A DNA stretch of 64,000 bases, taken from contig OY856186.1 of the NCBI GenBank assembly GCA_963693315.1, forward strand, positions 131,922,751 to 131,986,750. Direction: 5' to 3'. This document shows, in pieces, positions 1 through 10,676 of this stretch (its first letter is position 1; each line of letters starts with the position of its first letter). The translations under genes and the position numbers were made by a program. The DNA is from Diogma glabrata. Taxonomy: Eukaryota > Arthropoda > Insecta > Diptera > Cylindrotomidae. A model generated the notes under the pieces. It worked only from the letters and a program-made list of their open reading frames with translations, was not told where the DNA came from and searched no databases.

Positions 1-1003
1 TTCATCACCAGTTGTTACACATAGTCCAAATACACTTAATTATTCTAGTCTTAAGCCCGGGTTGAGATTCTCTCAGGGTGTGGGACGTCCCCACGATTTG
101 TGACGAAGGAGAAACACAAACCCCAAACACAACTTTTTCGTGCTCATTTCTTTACCTTTACTTTCCTCCGTCACAAGGTGCCCGATTTCAGATTTGAATC
201 CACAAATTTTTTATGTCTCATCTCTCAAACCATATATACAAGTTTCAGTTTTGCAAAATTTAATTAATTTAAATTACAACCATTCCCATGTTTCAGTTTT
301 GCAATCTTGAAAAGCATTTTTATTAAATTAAATTCAAACGGTCTGAAGATTCTTCATTTTCGTTGTTTTTCACATTAAAACTAAAACTCAGTTTTGATGT
401 TTTTTTTTGTTTTTTTCTTGTTAAATTCTATTTTTTTTTTCTGAAACTTGATAAAATTCTTTATTTTAATTGTGGAAAATCTTAACTATTCCCACAGTTT
501 TAGTGGATTTGTGGAATCACTTTTATTTTTGTTGTTTTTTTATCGTTATTATTACATTACAAAGACTCGGATAACACCGAGGTGTAAGCTTTTGTGCGAT
601 TGTTTTGGTTGGGGACTTGTGTTTAGCTTTTGTAACGAGACGGTTATAATCAAGTCTCGGTTAGTTTAAAGTAATTTTTCTGTTTTTGTTTTTATTTTGA
701 TTTCTTTTATTGATTTTGTTAGTTTTAGTCTAGTGATTGTGTATTATTATTCACAAAAAGAAAAACATTTTTTTTAATAAATCAATAAAAGTCGCTAATT
801 AAAAATATTAAAGTGCAAACCAGTGTTGAAATAACACTATAAAAATTTATTTTAGTTAATAAAATAATATTAATTTAATTCTTTTATTGATTCTGTTGAT
901 TGTGTTAGATGTCAGTTTGACAACTCAGGTAAGGTTAAGTTAATTTTTTTACGTTAATTTAGCACAATATTTGTTCTGCTTTTAGTTAAAGTTACCCTCT
1001 GTA
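1..1003. other. AT-rich flank without recognisable gene
   Basis: No coding segment of any recognised family was seen on either strand. The open stretch at 448-669 is low-complexity and T-rich and is not convincing. A short near-palindrome, GTGGGACGTCCCCAC, lies near 80-97. The stretch may be untranslated or LTR-derived sequence of a decayed retroelement, but nothing here proves that. Confidence 0.5.
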
Positions 1004-1441
1004 CACTGAAAAAACATGTCCTATTTTCAATCGAAATGCAATTGTCTCAATCACACGGTGCGGTCACATATGGCGAATCAAACTACGAAATTGCTTCAAC
1101 AACTCTACAATTATAAATCGATTAAGTTGAGACAATCACACGAAATATTTATGTGAAAATAAAATATAGTTCAACTAATCTCAAATACTTAAACTTTAAA
1201 ATGAAAAATTCATGATATAAGGCCAAAGAAAATTTTTTTCAGGGAAATAGTTACTATCTTTATTCAATTACTGTTATATTGGATATAACACTTATATTTT
1301 AAATAAACCTCATTCTGTTGTTAGGAAAATGTTTTCGTGTAGTTGTCCCAATCACAGTGAAATTGTTTGCAAATAATTTTTCTTAGCATGAATAATCAAC
1401 TGCCGACTTCGAGATGAGGTTCTTCAATTTTTTTTTCAGTG
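1004..1441. mobile_element. MITE with CACTGAAAAAA inverted ends and TA duplication
   Basis: The segment opens with CACTGAAAAAA and closes with the inverse TTTTTTTCAGTG. A TA dinucleotide sits directly outside each end (1002-1003 and 1442-1443), as expected of Tc1/mariner-type insertion. It is 438 bp long with no coding capacity, so it would be a non-autonomous element. Internal copies of a CAATCACA-type motif occur in both halves. The terminal bases match those of the MITE at 10677-10900, so one transposase could have moved both. Family assignment rests only on termini and TA duplication. Confidence 0.65.
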
Positions 1442-1715
1442 TAACATTTAAAGTCAAAATGTGTTTCTAATTCATAATCTTGTAAAGTGAGAATGATTTC
1501 GCTGTTTGGTAGGAATTTTCAGCCCTGCCATGTTTATAAGGAGTTAATTACTGGTCTTCTAGGACTCTCTGGTTGCCGGACAAACCTTCGACCACCCTTT
1601 TCCCTGAAACTCCAGCCTCGCGATGAGCAGGTCCGGATTTCCAATCAGAGGGACAAAAATAAAAATTCGTTTTCCCAGGACATCCAGTTCTCCTTGCGAG
1701 GTAACAAGATGGCTT

Positions 1716-2290
1716 CAGAATTTCGTTTCAACCATTTGAGTCTAAACTTTTCTCCGAATTGACAAAGCTTTTAGGCTCACATCGGAAACGGACAACGTCA
1801 TACCATCTACCAGCGAATGGAATGGTGAAACCTTTTCATCGCCAGCTTAAAACTGCCCTTATGGCCAGAGGCAAAACATTACATTGTAGCTCTCAAGAGA
1901 AACTTATAATTCTTCTAAGTATTCCAGCTACAGTGTAAGAAGATATGAAGTGTTCCACCAGCAGAACTTGTCTACGGACAAACATTGAAACTCCCTGGTG
2001 AATTTTTCGTGGAAAATCCTCTTTCATACAATGAACAATTTGATTCCAACAGCGACTCGACGAAACAAACAAACCGACATTTTTGTTCCAAGGTCGTTAC
2101 AAAGCAGTGACTACGTATTCGTCCTAGTAGACAAGATACAAACTTCTCTCCGAGCACAGTACGAAGGTCCATACAAAATCATTATACGCCTACGCCAACA
2201 GTTTGTCCTTTCGACCAAAGGCAAACAACAATCAATCTTCATCGACAGATTGAAATCAGCGTACGGCATACTGTGCTTAGTTGAACGTTT
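1716..2290 (+). pseudogene. decayed Ty3/gypsy integrase C-terminal half
   Basis: Translation by eye gives QPFESKLFSELTKLLGSHRK then RTTSYHLPANGMVKPFHRQL. These match the last part of a gypsy integrase core, where the usual reading is TAYHP-ANGMVERFHRQLK. The catalytic glutamate of ANGMVE is replaced here by lysine. After frame changes and stop codons near 1935-1990, the segment at 1998-2333 carries the spacer and the C-terminal GPYKI...IDRLKSAY box typical of this clade. At least two frameshifts separate the pieces, so it cannot make integrase. Protease, RT and RNase H are not visible upstream. Confidence 0.7.
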
Positions 2291-2369
2291 GCCAGCTACA
2301 CGAATATACAAAGCTGTCCACTTCAGTAGGTAGGACAGTTTTGAACGGGGATCTTAATCTGCGAAGGAT

Positions 2370-2829
2370 GTACAGTAGGGATTAACTTATGACACAGATA
2401 GTTAATCTTTACAAAATCAATCAAGCGATCACTCAGCAGCTACGACACGCAATTGATCGTGATTACATTAATCAGAGTTGAGAACCAATATCGAACTTAC
2501 TCTGATTCAATCAGTCGACATAACAATGTAATTTAGTTAACAAAATTAATTATAATAACAGAACGCGTTCAGTTTCCGTTTCCTTCTTGAAAAATTAACT
2601 AAACCAGAATCTCTCCCATGTTTTAAGTTTTGATGGTGCAAGTCGCAAAATTAATTAAAAGCTAATTAAATAAATTAAATGATTTATCTCAATTTATCAA
2701 TTAAATAAGTTTAAGGTTATTTTTGCACGAACAATGTTATAAATATATCAAGGTATATTACGAATATTACACATTGGTGTTTTTCGGGAGAGGACGGATT
2801 GTGGCGTCCCATAGCTAGGAGATTCATCA
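2370..2829 (+). repeat. possible LTR of the decayed gypsy element
   Basis: The stretch begins TGTACAGTAGGG about 80 bp after the integrase relic and ends TTCATCA, a TG...CA outline. It is followed after one base by TGGTGACC (2831-2838), which resembles a primer-binding site. A primer-binding site after a downstream LTR would normally mean a tandem element or a 5' LTR of another copy. No second LTR copy was found in the window, so this is tentative. Confidence 0.3.
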
Positions 2830-2838
2830 TTGGTGACC

Positions 2839-3404
2839 AAACGACTCGGTTTTTACCGATAACGCAACCTGAACATTAAGGAACCTAGTACTATAGGAAA
2901 AGAAAATTTAAGTTTTTTTTCTATTATGAAAATTTTGTTTTATTTTTATTTCAATTTTTTTTATACATACATTGCCACAATTTTGAATAACAGTTGTTAT
3001 TTTTAGAAAAGCAAAGTTATTACACTAAGAAAAATAAAACTCATTTTCGTCATCATCGTTTGAGGGTATAACGGTTCATCAGTTGATGTATCTCTGCCAA
3101 AGCCCAAATTCAACAGTTGCCAACAGTCGATTTATTACAACATTCAACATATTTCCTAGCAATTCAAAAATTGTCGACATTCGTTTTATTATATATTTCT
3201 TATAGATTACATTAGAAAGGGGTGGACAGGTTTCGCGAGGTGGAACTTGTCTTGGCACGCATACTCTAAGGTCTATAGCGCCGTGTCCGGAGTTGGGCCT
3301 CCTAACAACTATTCCACAAACCTTTCTGTCTGGTTAATGAAATCCAAGACCGACTGTATTGGCAACAGTTTTATGGTGCTGGCCTCTATTTTTTATAAGT
3401 TCAA
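2839..3404. other. AT-rich spacer, no gene seen
   Basis: No recognisable gene. Around 3110-3215 there are diverged phrases such as CAACAGTTGCCAACAG that resemble the unit of the tandem array starting at about 3405, so the array may once have reached further left. Confidence 0.4.
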
Positions 3405-3895
3405 CAATTGCCGAAATTTGATTTATTATTTCATTCAAAATATTTCTTACAAATTTCACAATCGCCTTTTCTTTGCGACGCAACAAATTAATTGCATTAT
3501 ACTTATTTTACCGCATATTTAATTCAACGATTGCCTTTTCTTTGTGGCGTAATAAATTAATTGCACTATCCATATTTCACAATACTTAAATTCAATGATC
3601 GCCTTTTGTTTATGGCACAGCAAATTAATTACATTGTCCATATTTTGCAATATTTAATTCAACAATCACCTTTGCCTTGTGTCGCAACAAATTAATTGCA
3701 TTATTCATATTTCAAAATATTTAATTCAACAATCGCCTTTTCATTGTGGCGCAACAAATTAATTACATTATCCATATTTTAAAATATTTAATACAACAAT
3801 TGCTTTTGATTTGTAGCGCAACAAATTAATTGCATTACACATATATTTTACCTTATTTAATTCAGCAATCGCCTTTTCATTGGTGCAACAAATTC
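3405..3895. repeat. 67-69 bp tandem repeat, seven clear units
   Basis: The core ATCGCCTTTT followed by GCAACAAATTAATTGCA recurs at 3461, 3530, 3598, 3665, 3732, 3799 and 3868, so unit lengths are 67-69 bp. A more diverged unit begins near 3405. Units differ by scattered substitutions, so the array is not freshly amplified. It ends about 40 bp before a LINE 3'-terminal coding relic, so it may be internal to another element rather than a free satellite. Confidence 0.85.
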
Positions 3896-3998
3896 AGATG
3901 ATTAATATTAAAAGAATGTTAGGCTAGGAAGGACAAACGGCCTAGTTGTTTTTTACAAATATCGCCATCAACAGCGCTTAGATGAAATCAGCGGCATC

Positions 3999-4187
3999 AT
4001 GCCTCAAACTTATTCTTACCCCCATCCTATTGCCGCAACCAGTCAAACGGTCGAGATCACGCGCTGTCATACTGGCAGATCGCAGAAAGACTTCTTTGTC
4101 CGAACTGCATACAAATGGAATAGTTTGCCGGAATCCATAGTCTCATCAATCCGCCGAGGTTTAAAAAAAACACAATATACTATATAG
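3999..4187 (+). pseudogene. LINE (jockey-like) reverse transcriptase C-terminus, fragment
   Basis: The frame contains VEITRCHTGRSQKDFFVRTA followed by YKWNSLPESI. This is the conserved C-terminal motif of many insect non-LTR retrotransposon ORF2 proteins (R-x-R-T...F-x-R-T...WN-LP). The same motif occurs in the better preserved fragment at 51275-51983. Everything upstream of this motif is missing and the end runs into lysine-rich sequence, so this is a severely 5'-truncated copy. Its 3' non-coding tail is the next feature. Confidence 0.6.
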
Positions 4188-4385
4188 ATCACAACAATGT
4201 ATAAAATCTTTTAAGAGCCCACAACAACATGCGTTCTGAGGTGTTGACGCACATTGTGTTGTTTGTTTTTATGTGTTTTTTTAAAGAATGGATAACAAAT
4301 CAATAAATCCGATAACATAATAAATGACAGGTTTTAAGAGGCAAAAATAATTTGTGTAAAATTTTCAGGAACAAAACTAAAATTT
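4188..4385 (+). repeat. LINE 3' tail, also present at 27026-27312
   Basis: The phrases CACAACAACATGCGTTCT, ATGGATAACAAATCAATAAA and AGGAACAAAACTAAAATT recur in the same order at 27060-27310. Here they directly follow LINE coding sequence, which suggests that they are the 3' untranslated region of that LINE family. No poly(A) tail is left. Confidence 0.6.
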
Positions 4386-5539
4386 GGAATGTCGCAATGT
4401 TTCCAGTAGCAGAGCGAGCTATCATCAATTACTCAACATGAACAAGCAATTTAGCTATCAATTATTCGGTTAATTAGTCCTACTCGTTGATGTTCTTTTT
4501 CAAAACTGCTATCATTTATTTTTAACTATTTAACATATGAGATGTTTCGAATGCTCTAAATCGTTTTTGAGAAATGGGATACATACTTCTAATGCTCTAG
4601 ATCGTTTCAAGAATTCCCAAGTAGGAGTTAATTTTTTAAATATTTTTACGCCTATTTAGTCCACGTCCAGAGATATTTTAAAATCAGAATGCAATTAATT
4701 ATTGTGTTGAAAACTGAAATTGATTGTTTTCACACATTTTCAAAAATTCATTTCTTTCTAGCATGAGAATATTTCAAAACTTTATAAAACTTAAATTTAG
4801 GTAAGCAATAAAACACTTAAAAATACGTTGCACAATAGTTTGCTTACACAGTACTCCATATACTATGCGAGTTTGAAATAATATAATGTATATGGGATTT
4901 GCAAAAGAATTTCTGACAACCACAATTTATACCATACCACCCACAGTTATTAACTAATATATTGATATGCAACTGAAATTTACAAATAAATAAAAATTTA
5001 ATAAATAAATAAATAAATATAAAAATAAATTTTCTTTGATCTATAGGTATGATATTGGAGCCCTCATCCTAGTAAACATGTAGTACCTACTACTGGCTTT
5101 TTAGATGTAAGAAGAAATCTTAAAACCTCTACAAAAGTTATAAAACATATACATCATACTGTGTTTGACATTTAATTTCTTAGCAACTTATGGAACAGAT
5201 TGTCTTAACATACAACATATGTAGACTTTTTTGTATTGTAATTGTTTTTTTCGTTTATGTTCATGATTTATGTTATATTTTTATCTAAAAGCGTTTCGTC
5301 TTTAGAATTTTGCAATGAATCAAAACAAATAATAAATTTTTCAATTCAAAACTTTTATTCGTGTAAATAAGTTCTTCTTTGTTTTCTTTGTTTCCTTCTT
5401 AAAAAGTTGAAATTCTAAATAAAAATAAAAGTTTTTCTCTTATGGTATGATTTGTAAAATTTGCGCTTTTTAGCAAATCTCGTGAGGGTTTTGTATGGCT
5501 ACAATTATTTATGATGATAAAATTTTTATTACTAATTGT
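4386..5539. other. AT-rich sequence, no gene seen
   Basis: No coding or structural RNA signal was recognised. There is a short TAAA/AAATAAAT run at 4986-5025. The stretch ends where the ~150-bp unit arm (5540-5985) begins. Confidence 0.4.
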
Positions 5540-5985
5540 TTTGCACACGAGCCATTTTGAAAGAAATGAAAAACAAAGATTGTGCTGGATGTGCTAATCA
5601 AATCAGAAAGAATGCCATATCACCAATGAAAAATGACGATTTTTCGAGCAGAAGTTAGCCCCGCCATTTTGAAAAAAAAAAACTTAAAAACAAAGGTTGT
5701 AATGTATTGTGCTCGTGTTGTGCTGGTTGTGCTCTTAAAAAATGCATGTCCGGAATGGAAAAATTTTATAACGCTAAAATCATTTTTTCGAGTAAAAGTT
5801 AGCCCGGCCATTTTGAAAAAAATGATAAACAAAGGGTGTGCTGTATGATGCTAGGGTTGTGCTACTCAAAAACAAATTCATACGTAGAAATCAGTGTGAG
5901 CATTAATTTACTAGTACTAATAGTATAAGTGACATCTGGTGTCCGATAGCATTAATGAATCTTACATTTGTTGTACATAGATGTA
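5540..5985 (+). repeat. left arm of a Foldback-like inverted pair, ~150-bp tandem units
   Basis: Partial copies of one unit occur near 5545, 5640 and 5783. The unit reads roughly TTCGAGCAGAAGTTAGCCCC, then GCCATTTTGAAAAAAATG, then a TTGTGCTGTATTGTGCTC block. The inner end, about 5906-5985, carries AGTGACATCTGGTGTCC and TGTTGTACATA. The same material occurs in inverse orientation at 9160-9860, with the inner ends facing each other. Tandem units inside long inverted arms are the hallmark of Foldback elements in Drosophila. Membership of that family is inferred from architecture alone. Confidence 0.6.
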
Positions 5986-6077
5986 AAATAAGGGAATCAC
6001 CAAAATAAATGACAATAAAAAAATTGTCTTTTTGTTGGGATTGAGTTGAAATTAAAAGATTATTTTAATTCAAGAGT

Positions 6078-6274
6078 TGTTCAGTAAGTGAATGTAACAC
6101 TGAACAACATTTATTTCATTACATATACTTATCATTTAATGATACAGCAGAGCTATCTATGTGGTATTGGTATATAATATTGTTAACATAAATAATATAA
6201 CGACGTCTAGTTATCAATAGCTTGTACTTCAATAGAGGAGGTGTGTCTATGGTTTAATGTTCATTGCTTCAACA
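6078..6274 (-). repeat. probable 3' LTR of the copia element (minus strand)
   Basis: On the minus strand the copia coding relic is followed by a purine tract, CAGGGGAGGA, and then TGTTGAAGCAATGAAC, the usual polypurine tract plus LTR start. The far end is set at the inverse TGTTCAGTAAG, giving about 197 bp. The inner boundary is well supported; the outer one is a guess because no partner LTR survives in the window. Confidence 0.5.
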
Positions 6275-6289
6275 TCCTCCCCTGAACAT

Positions 6290-7318
6290 AAACCCATCTT
6301 GAAACGGCAGAATCCTAGATTGTATGCTGTTGTTCCGTTTGTTAAAATATCCATTAAATAACCATTTCTTCAGATTTGTATTCCATTTTAATTTTATTCT
6401 TCGAAACACTATCCCGATTAAAGTGGTGTCTCACATCAATATGTATAGTTCTTGATGAACGCTGATCATTACTAGATATTTTAATGCTGCTTGTGTTATC
6501 ACAGTATATTGTCATTGGTTTATTAATTTGTGGTAAAAATTGTTATTGAAGTTGTTTCAACCACAATGCCTCTTGAATACATGTAGACAACGACATATAC
6601 TCAGTTTCCGTTGTAGAAAGAGCAACCGTAAGTTGTTTTTTTGAGTTCCAGCTAATAGCTTCTCCCTGAAAAGAAAAAATTTAATCTGTGCAAGATCTTC
6701 TGTCTTCAGAGTTGCCCCAATCAGCATCACAGAAGCCATGCATTTGCTCTTCCATTTGATTTTGTTTGTATTTTAACTGGAGCTTCTCCCTGAAAAGAAA
6801 AAATTTAACCTGTACAAGATCTTCTGTCTTCAGAGTTGCCCCAATCAGCATCACAGAAGCCATGCATTTGCTCTTCCATTTGATTTTGTTTGTATTTTAA
6901 CTGGTAATCATATATGTTCAACTTAAATATCTTAAATCCCTTTTTAATGCTACAAAATGCTACAAAACTTATATCAGGTCTTCTGCGTAGAAGAGATATA
7001 ACAAACACCCAATTATTTCTTGATACGATATACTATTTAATACAGAACTCTCTGTTTCACTTGAAAGCAGTGTAGTTTTTGGATCAATCGGTATTTTGAC
7101 TGATTTACATTCTGACATACCATATTTTTGAAGGATTTTCTGAACATAATTCTTCTGGCTGACATACATAACTCCATTTTTTCTGTCCTTAGTTACATGT
7201 AAGCCTAAGCAGAATTTTACTTCCCCAAGGTCTTTTATCATAAATTTTTCACACAGGTTTTCTTTTACAATCGTTTTAAATTGTGAAGAATTTGAGAATA
7301 ATGATTATATAATCCACG
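6290..7318 (-). pseudogene. copia-type pol, C-terminal part (RT end and RNase H), broken
   Basis: Reading the minus strand from 7318 down gives SNSSQFKTIVKENLCEKF then MIKDLGEVKFCLGLHV, the segment just after the RT active site in Ty1/copia elements. DPKTTLLSS and SYQEIIGCLLYL follow, then an RNase H with HGFCDADWGNSEDRRSC, and traces of the TTEAEYMSL...KQLQ and HIDVRHHF boxes towards 6400. Stops and frame changes are frequent, and a 124-bp stretch is duplicated at 6660-6907. The element is upstream of its LTR at 6274 and continues on the other side of the solo LTR at 8295. It cannot encode protein. Confidence 0.8.
6660..6907 (-). repeat. 124-bp tandem duplication inside the copia RNase H
   Basis: The block from CTGAAAAGAAAAAATTTAA through ATTTTAACTGGAGCTTCTCC is present twice in tandem with a 124-bp period (6666 and 6790). 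The copies are almost identical, so the duplication is younger than the stops and frameshifts around it. It duplicates the CDADW motif region. Confidence 0.85.
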
Positions 7319-8294
7319 TGTTGGAAACCAACTTATCAACCCCTCTATCATATTCACTTAAATATTAAATTAATTAAGAAAACAAATATAGGAAACGATT
7401 AGCGACTTCCTCAAGTTCAACACTTCTTGTAAATAATTATTTATTTCCATATTACAAAATACAAAAAGTAAAATATTTTGTTTTGTTTTATTTTTGTTTA
7501 TTTCGTAAATTTAAAAAAATTGTTAAGTCGAAATGAATTGTTTGTTAAAATATTGTTAAACAAATAACATTTCTTATAACAATTTTTGTATTATAAATAA
7601 AGAAAACTACATGAATCGTGTGAGTAGTGCTTGGAATATCAATTAAATATCAGTCAATTAAATAAGAGTTTTGAAAAAGAATCAAGTGAGTTGTGTTCGG
7701 GAATTTAAAAAAGAGAGTTTCATATATAATTTAAATCTGTAAGTAAAAGTAAAATAGAATTGTGCTTGAAAATTAAAGTGGAGTTTTAAAAATTTAAATA
7801 TAAGAGTTGTTTCAAAAATTTAAAATAGTTATATTTATAAATCAATCTAATACGGTGAAAGCTCATAAGTTTCAATGAAAATAGTTGAATTTAATAAATT
7901 CAACGAAAAACAGTGACGCTTACAATTATAAATAAAATAGTTAAATTTATAAATTTAACAGTGAAGCTCATAATTTAAAATAAGAGGAGTTGTGTCAGAA
8001 AATCAAAGACATTATAGTTGAACTCGTACATTCAAAGAAAACCTTTTGAACTCGTTCTTTTAAATACGAGGGTATTAGTAAATTCAAAATAGGTGAGCTT
8101 AAAATCTCAAACTAAGGGGTTTGTGTTCATAAACAAAAAAAAAATAGAATAGGTGATTAATAAAAAAAAAAAAACACATATATTATGTTAGCAAAGTAAG
8201 CGTAAGAGAAATTAAGTGATTTATAAATCTTCGTTAAAATAAAAAGAAACGTTAAATTTGATTATGTTTTTTATTATTCATATCGACCACAACA
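7319..8294. mobile_element. 976-bp solo LTR inserted in the copia RT active site
   Basis: The insert begins TGTTGGAAACC and ends GACCACAACA, so it has TG...CA ends and a TGTTG/CAACA inverted terminal repeat. CACG lies directly outside both ends (7315-7318 and 8295-8298), a 4-bp target duplication typical of Ty3/gypsy integrases. Removing the insert and one CACG joins the two copia halves across the YVDD codons. No internal coding region is present and the sequence differs from the LTRs at 31627 and 38573. An AATAAA at about 7596 suggests plus orientation, but this is weak. Confidence 0.75.
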
Positions 8295-8740
8295 CACGTA
8301 TATCGCTATGAATAAAATATTTTCTTTATCAATTTAATAATAAATGCAAGGATCTTATCTAGAACGCGTTAAACCACTTTCGTTTATTGTGGCACTAACA
8401 ATTTATTCCACTGTCGATTGCCTTGTTTTAATCCATATAAAGACTTTTTCAATAAGCAAACATTTGATACGGTTTCATATAAAGGAGGTTGTGACATGTA
8501 AATTTCCTCATCCACACCACCTTGCAGAAAAGCAAATAGATATCTTGAGGATGAATACCTGATGACTGGTGAAAACACTTCGTTATAATTTATCCTTTTC
8601 TTTTGAGCACAGCCTTTAATGCCCATTGGCCAATCTCGCTTTGTATTTAATTATTTCTCTTCTTTCATTGTTTTTTGTTTTAAAAACCCACCTGCTAGGT
8701 ATTATTTTTCTGTTAATATGTTTGCTCGTGAGGATCTTCC
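8295..8740 (-). pseudogene. copia-type reverse transcriptase, N-terminal part, broken
   Basis: On the minus strand [20 protein letters not shown] is read from about 8712. It is followed after a frameshift by [17 protein letters not shown], then [17 protein letters not shown] and [13 protein letters not shown], and finally DPCIYY and FIAIYV. These are the successive copia RT blocks in order. About 19 residues usually present between the SSSRY and AFLQG motifs are missing, which removes the first catalytic aspartate region. The reading frame is lost at YVDD, where the solo LTR sits. The downstream half is at 6290-7318. Confidence 0.8.
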
Positions 8741-8938
8741 TTTGGCATATGTATAGATGTAAAAGTAATATTACCCTTGGCAAAATTACCGGTAAAATTG
8801 GTAATATTACGTAATATTACTTAGGCTTGGTAAAATTGGTAAAGTTGGAATAAAATTTGAATAATCTTTATATACTAAAAATTAAAGTTTGTGCTTTTTT
8901 TGTTGAACGCCGTATAGTTGAAAAGTTTTTGCACATTG

Positions 8939-9142
8939 TTATGAGAATCTCTCAGCTGATCGATCGACTTGCAGCTGAATACCCATAAATGTAGATAATT
9001 TTAACGTCTGTACGTGTTGCTGCAAAGTAGAGTACTTTAGGCAAACATTTATTTTATCTACTGGTGTCGATCGGTGGATTGGAATGGGTAGTTTTTCTCT
9101 GATATTGACAGTTTCCTGATTCTCCGTGTTAATCACCCTCAA
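8939..9142 (-). pseudogene. Helitron Pif1-type helicase fragment
   Basis: The minus-strand frame contains PIHRSTPVDKINVCLKYSTL and QTLKLSTFMGIQLQVDRSAE. The helicase relic at 29236-30650 has the parallel reading PRSTPADEINACLKYSTLW and KRLKLSSNMRVLLQKDKSA. The fragment covers only the middle of the helicase between motifs III and IV and has lost both ends. It lies between the copia relic and the right arm of the inverted pair, so it was probably captured or inserted as a scrap. Confidence 0.6.
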
Positions 9143-9159
9143 ATTTTACATATACATAT

Positions 9160-9860
9160 GTACAACACTAGCAAGATTCATTAATGCTTTTGGACACCAG
9201 ATGTCACTTATATTATTAGTACTAGTAAATTAATGCTAACAGTAACACAGCTACAAGAAAAATTGATGAAAGCGTAAAAATATTTCACATTGGTTATATC
9301 TCTTTCTTAGCAGCTAACTAAAAAAAATTCTAAATGGCGATACCTTCTGCTCGAAAGCCTTCTGCTCGAAGTCTGCTCGAAAAATCGTTTTAGTGTGACA
9401 ACTTTTTTTCATTGGTGATATGGAGTTGATTTGGAGTAGCACATCCAGCAAAACCGATGGCACAATACAGCACAACCTTCCTTTTTGGCAAAATAGTGGG
9501 TCTAACTGCTACTCGAAAAATCGATTTAGCGTGCTTAAATTATTTTGTTGGTGGTACGAATTTGTTTTTGTGTAGCACAATAACACAACACAATACAGCA
9601 CACCCTAACACAATACAGCACATCTTTTGTTTTTCATTTTTTCCAAAATGGCGGGGCTAACTTCTAGTCGAAAATAATGATGTTAGTGTTGAAAAATTGT
9701 TCTGTTAGAGATATGATATTTTTGTTTGAGTAGCATTACCAGCACAAATGGAGCACAATACAGCATAAACTTTGTTTTTCATTTCTCTCAAAATGTCGGG
9801 GCTAACTTCTGCTCGAAAAGTTGTTTTATCGTGCCAACTTTTTTTCATTATAAAACTAAC
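9160..9860 (-). repeat. right arm of the Foldback-like inverted pair, four ~150-bp units
   Basis: In inverse orientation to 5540-5985, units start near 9345, 9490, 9650 and 9795 with GGCGGGGCTAACTTCTGCTC or close variants, each with a GCACAATACAGCACAACC block. The inner end carries GGACACCAGATGTCACTTAT at 9191-9215, the inverse of the left-arm inner end. Unit lengths are unequal because of small deletions. Together the arms enclose about 3.2 kb of copia, solo LTR and Helitron sequence. Confidence 0.6.
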
Positions 9861-9959
9861 CTATCCTCACAAGATGACGGGTTAAAAAAATAAATAAAGT
9901 TATTTTCGTTTGTTTTACAGAGGTACGATGTGAAGCCTTTGAGAAAATTACATTTTTTT

Positions 9960-10640
9960 ATCAAGACGAGTAGGGTATCATATAAAAGGGATTCACTTCA
10001 GTATTCCTTAAAAATGCATTTTGGAATTTTACAACTCATCATATTTGTATAATTTTGAATAATGACGTGTCCTTTATGTTTTATTGCCTCGATTAACTCA
10101 GACCCCATTTGATTGAAAATCTTAAAGTATATTTGGAGTGATAGAAAATTAGTAAGTTTTTAATGAAAAATATAGAAAAGTGTCAAATGCTCAAAATGAT
10201 ATTTATTAAGACGGTGGAAATGAAAAGAGGTAAAAAAATCATATAAAACCAGGTTAAGTGGGGGGAGGGGGGAGGAGGGTGTGTCATTTGAAAGAGCACT
10301 TGATTCTAGACGCATTGCAATTTTTTTTAGAATTTTGCAATGCATAGTTTCTGAATTATTGACAACAAAGTGCGTCCCCCCTTGGATCTCGAGCTTAATT
10401 GACAGAAAAATTTGAAAAAAATCACGAAAACAGGAAGTTTGATAAACTTTGAACGAAAATTATAGCGAAGCCTCAAATAATTATATTTCTGTGCTTTTAA
10501 GGGATGGGAGTGGAAATGGGTGAAAAAAAGCTTTTACCCCAAACGAGTGGGGTATCATTTAAAAGAGTAACTAATTTAAGAAACTTTGCAATTTTTTATA
10601 GAATTTTGCGATTTACAGTTTTTGGGTTATTATTATTTAA
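9960..10640. repeat. strongly diverged tandem repeat, about three units of ~270-300 bp
   Basis: The phrases GGGTATCAT...AAAAG and GCAATTTTTT-TAGAATTTTGC recur. The first is near 9971, 10279 (as GTGTCATTTGAAAG) and 10549; the second is near 10316 and 10585, with a weaker match near 10020. A G-rich tract, GTGGGGGGAGGGGGGAGG, lies at about 10258-10276. Divergence is high, so unit boundaries are approximate. Confidence 0.4.
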
Positions 10641-10676
10641 AATATTAAAATATTAGTTTTTATTAGTTTATTAGTA

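Noticed and set aside
448..669. Short frame near the left edge
   Set aside because: T-rich sequence giving a Phe/Leu-rich translation, with no motif or conserved context.
3405..3895. Possible CRISPR-like array of regular repeats
   Set aside because: The 67-69 bp units are contiguous with no unique spacers, and the genome is eukaryotic.
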